Assembly: GCA_964418605.1 (NCBI GenBank)
Contig: CAYQLY010000008.1
Span: forward strand, 54,784-118,783
Reading direction: 5' to 3'
From: CAYQLY01 sp964418605
GTDB taxonomy: Bacteria > Bacteroidota > Bacteroidia > Cytophagales > Cyclobacteriaceae
Length of the DNA stretch: 64,000 nt
Part shown: positions 63,592-64,000 of the stretch, one piece after another
Position numbering within the stretch: the first letter of the stretch is position 1
Layout of the letters: the number at the start of each line of letters is the position of its first letter
Position numbers and translations under genes: made by a program
Notes under the pieces: model-generated
What the model was told of the DNA's origin: nothing
Databases searched by the model: none
Seen by the model: only the letters and a program-made list of their open reading frames with translations

Positions 63592-63774
63592 TTATTTCTC
63601 TTTTTTTTCTGGTTCACATTGTTGTGCACAAGGATCGCTATCATTGGTAAAGCAACTTGCTGTACATGAACAGTCTGAGCAACCTCCTCTTACAAAGTTT
63701 AAAGTTAAAGTATTAACTGTTGACTTGTTAAGATTTAATTTGTTGTTGTGTTTGTTTGATGTTTTCGTTTTCAT
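63592..63774 (-). CDS. double-glycine-leader Cys-rich peptide, lanthipeptide-like precursor
   Basis: This is a 60-residue peptide precursor. The leader (1-31) has NKLNLNKSTVNTL, close to the LxLNKxTIxxL motif of Bacteroidota 'GG-leader' natural-product peptides, and ends in Arg-Gly-Gly (29-31). The core (32-60) has cysteines at 32, 35, 37, 41, 49 and 53 and Ser/Thr at 33, 36, 38, 40, 43 and 46, consistent with lanthionine rings. A charged Glu/Lys tail follows. This matches Bacteroidota class I lanthipeptides. The dehydratase and cyclase are not in the window; they may lie to the right. It has its own perfect promoter and terminator. Confidence 0.85.
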   Translation of the reverse strand: MKTKTSNKHNNKLNLNKSTVNTLTLNFVRGGCSDCSCTASCFTNDSDPCAQQCEPEKKEK

Positions 63775-63811
63775 ATTTATTATTTAGTTTTAGTTATATA
63801 ACAATATGGTT

Positions 63812-63819
63812 CAAATATA
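63812..63819 (-). promoter_or_regulatory. -7 promoter box for the lanthipeptide-like gene
   Basis: On the minus strand this reads TATATTTG, a perfect TAnnTTTG match, 38 nt before the start codon at 63774. A TTTG lies 23 nt further upstream (63843-63846). Confidence 0.6.
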
Positions 63820-63848
63820 AATAAAATTTATCTCATATTTCACAAATG

Positions 63849-64000
63849 TCAGTTATTGTTTTTAATCCATTGATCTATTTCATTCATTGCTGTATCACAA
63901 AATACAAACGTTTGCCCATTATAAATATAGGGTTCATGAAACATGTTTTCAATATAGATGATTTTAAGATTATTTTTTTGTTTTAACTCTTCTTCATATT
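63849..64000 (-). CDS. 3' part of an unknown gene, truncated by window edge
   Basis: The frame runs from the window edge to a TGA at 63849-63851 and gives 49 codons. The visible C-terminus includes IIYIENMFHEPYIYNG and DTAMNEIDQWIKNNN. A His followed by Glu-Pro and a terminal Asp-Gln-Trp-Ile helix resembles the end of alpha/beta hydrolases, but this is weak. It is transcribed in the same direction as the peptide gene, which has its own promoter in the 74-bp gap. Confidence 0.5.
   Translation of the reverse strand, partial: YEEELKQKNNLKIIYIENMFHEPYIYNGQTFVFCDTAMNEIDQWIKNNN

Noticed and set aside
63566..63787. Plus-strand frame antisense to the peptide gene
   Set aside because: The minus strand has the leader motif, GG site, promoter and terminator; the plus frame has none of these.
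1..64000. tRNA, rRNA, insertion sequences, CRISPR arrays and phage genes
   Set aside because: No gap is large enough or structured enough for rRNA, the small gaps show no cloverleaf, and no transposase, integrase or direct-repeat array was found by reading.

Overview
The window is a 64 kb piece of a Bacteroidota chromosome, most likely from the Cytophagales/Chitinophagales side of the phylum, though I cannot place it to genus. The evidence is the low GC content, the lack of Shine-Dalgarno sites, and many upstream boxes matching the Bacteroidota -7 consensus TAnnTTTG. Lineage-typical proteins agree: GldH, the T9SS plug protein, a T9SS C-terminal sorting domain, the DUF3276 PUR protein, DUF6913, GSCFA, BshB1 and RicT. 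Coding density is very high. No gene-free stretch exceeds about 300 bp; the longest is 63354-63591 (238 bp), which holds only a terminator. I see no tRNA, rRNA, insertion sequence, CRISPR array or clear pseudogene.

Layout. 1-12.3 kb: end of a TPR-like gene, trxA, dnaE, ppk1, a tiny secreted T9SS-sorting-domain protein, trxB, a cold-shock protein, an M23/LysM peptidase, bshB1 and a class III aminotransferase. 12.3-18 kb: exported MsrA, then an ABC exporter with a strongly degenerate ATPase domain, an HlyD adaptor and a TolC channel, then a HEAT-like gene. 18-25 kb: gpsA, rpsF-rpsR-rplI, a GSCFA protein, a lipoprotein, infC-rpmI-rplT, nhaA and a TylF-type methyltransferase. 25-35 kb, minus strand: dapA, DUF6913, ligA, a YyaL-type protein, YfhO, ychF and the DUF3276 protein. 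35-45.4 kb: PD40 protein, M28/PDZ peptidase, RlpA, DUF58, T9SS plug, parE, hutI and a DUF2807 protein. 45.4-52.6 kb: ndh, purD, ricT, gldH, a PagL-like hydrolase with a methyltransferase, and sdaAB.

The accessory interest is at the right end. A TolC/MacA-like pair (52.6-55.3 kb) leads into a four-gene RiPP locus at 55.35-57.9 kb. It encodes a precursor with seven KCG cysteine motifs, a DUF692 (MNIO) enzyme, a DUF2063 partner and a DoxX membrane protein. This is the bufferin/Hvf architecture, associated in the literature with copper handling. After the fatty-acid operon (DUF177-rpmF-plsX-fabH-accB-accC) and an F420-reductase-like gene, a second, unrelated peptide precursor with a double-Gly leader and a six-Cys core lies at 63.6-63.8 kb. 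The window ends inside the 3' part of another minus-strand gene.

Other points: the degenerate ABC ATPase; a non-ATG start for infC; several tail-to-tail gene pairs that abut or overlap with no room for a terminator; and promoter boxes whose final TTG imitates a start codon, so that some apparent N-termini are too long.
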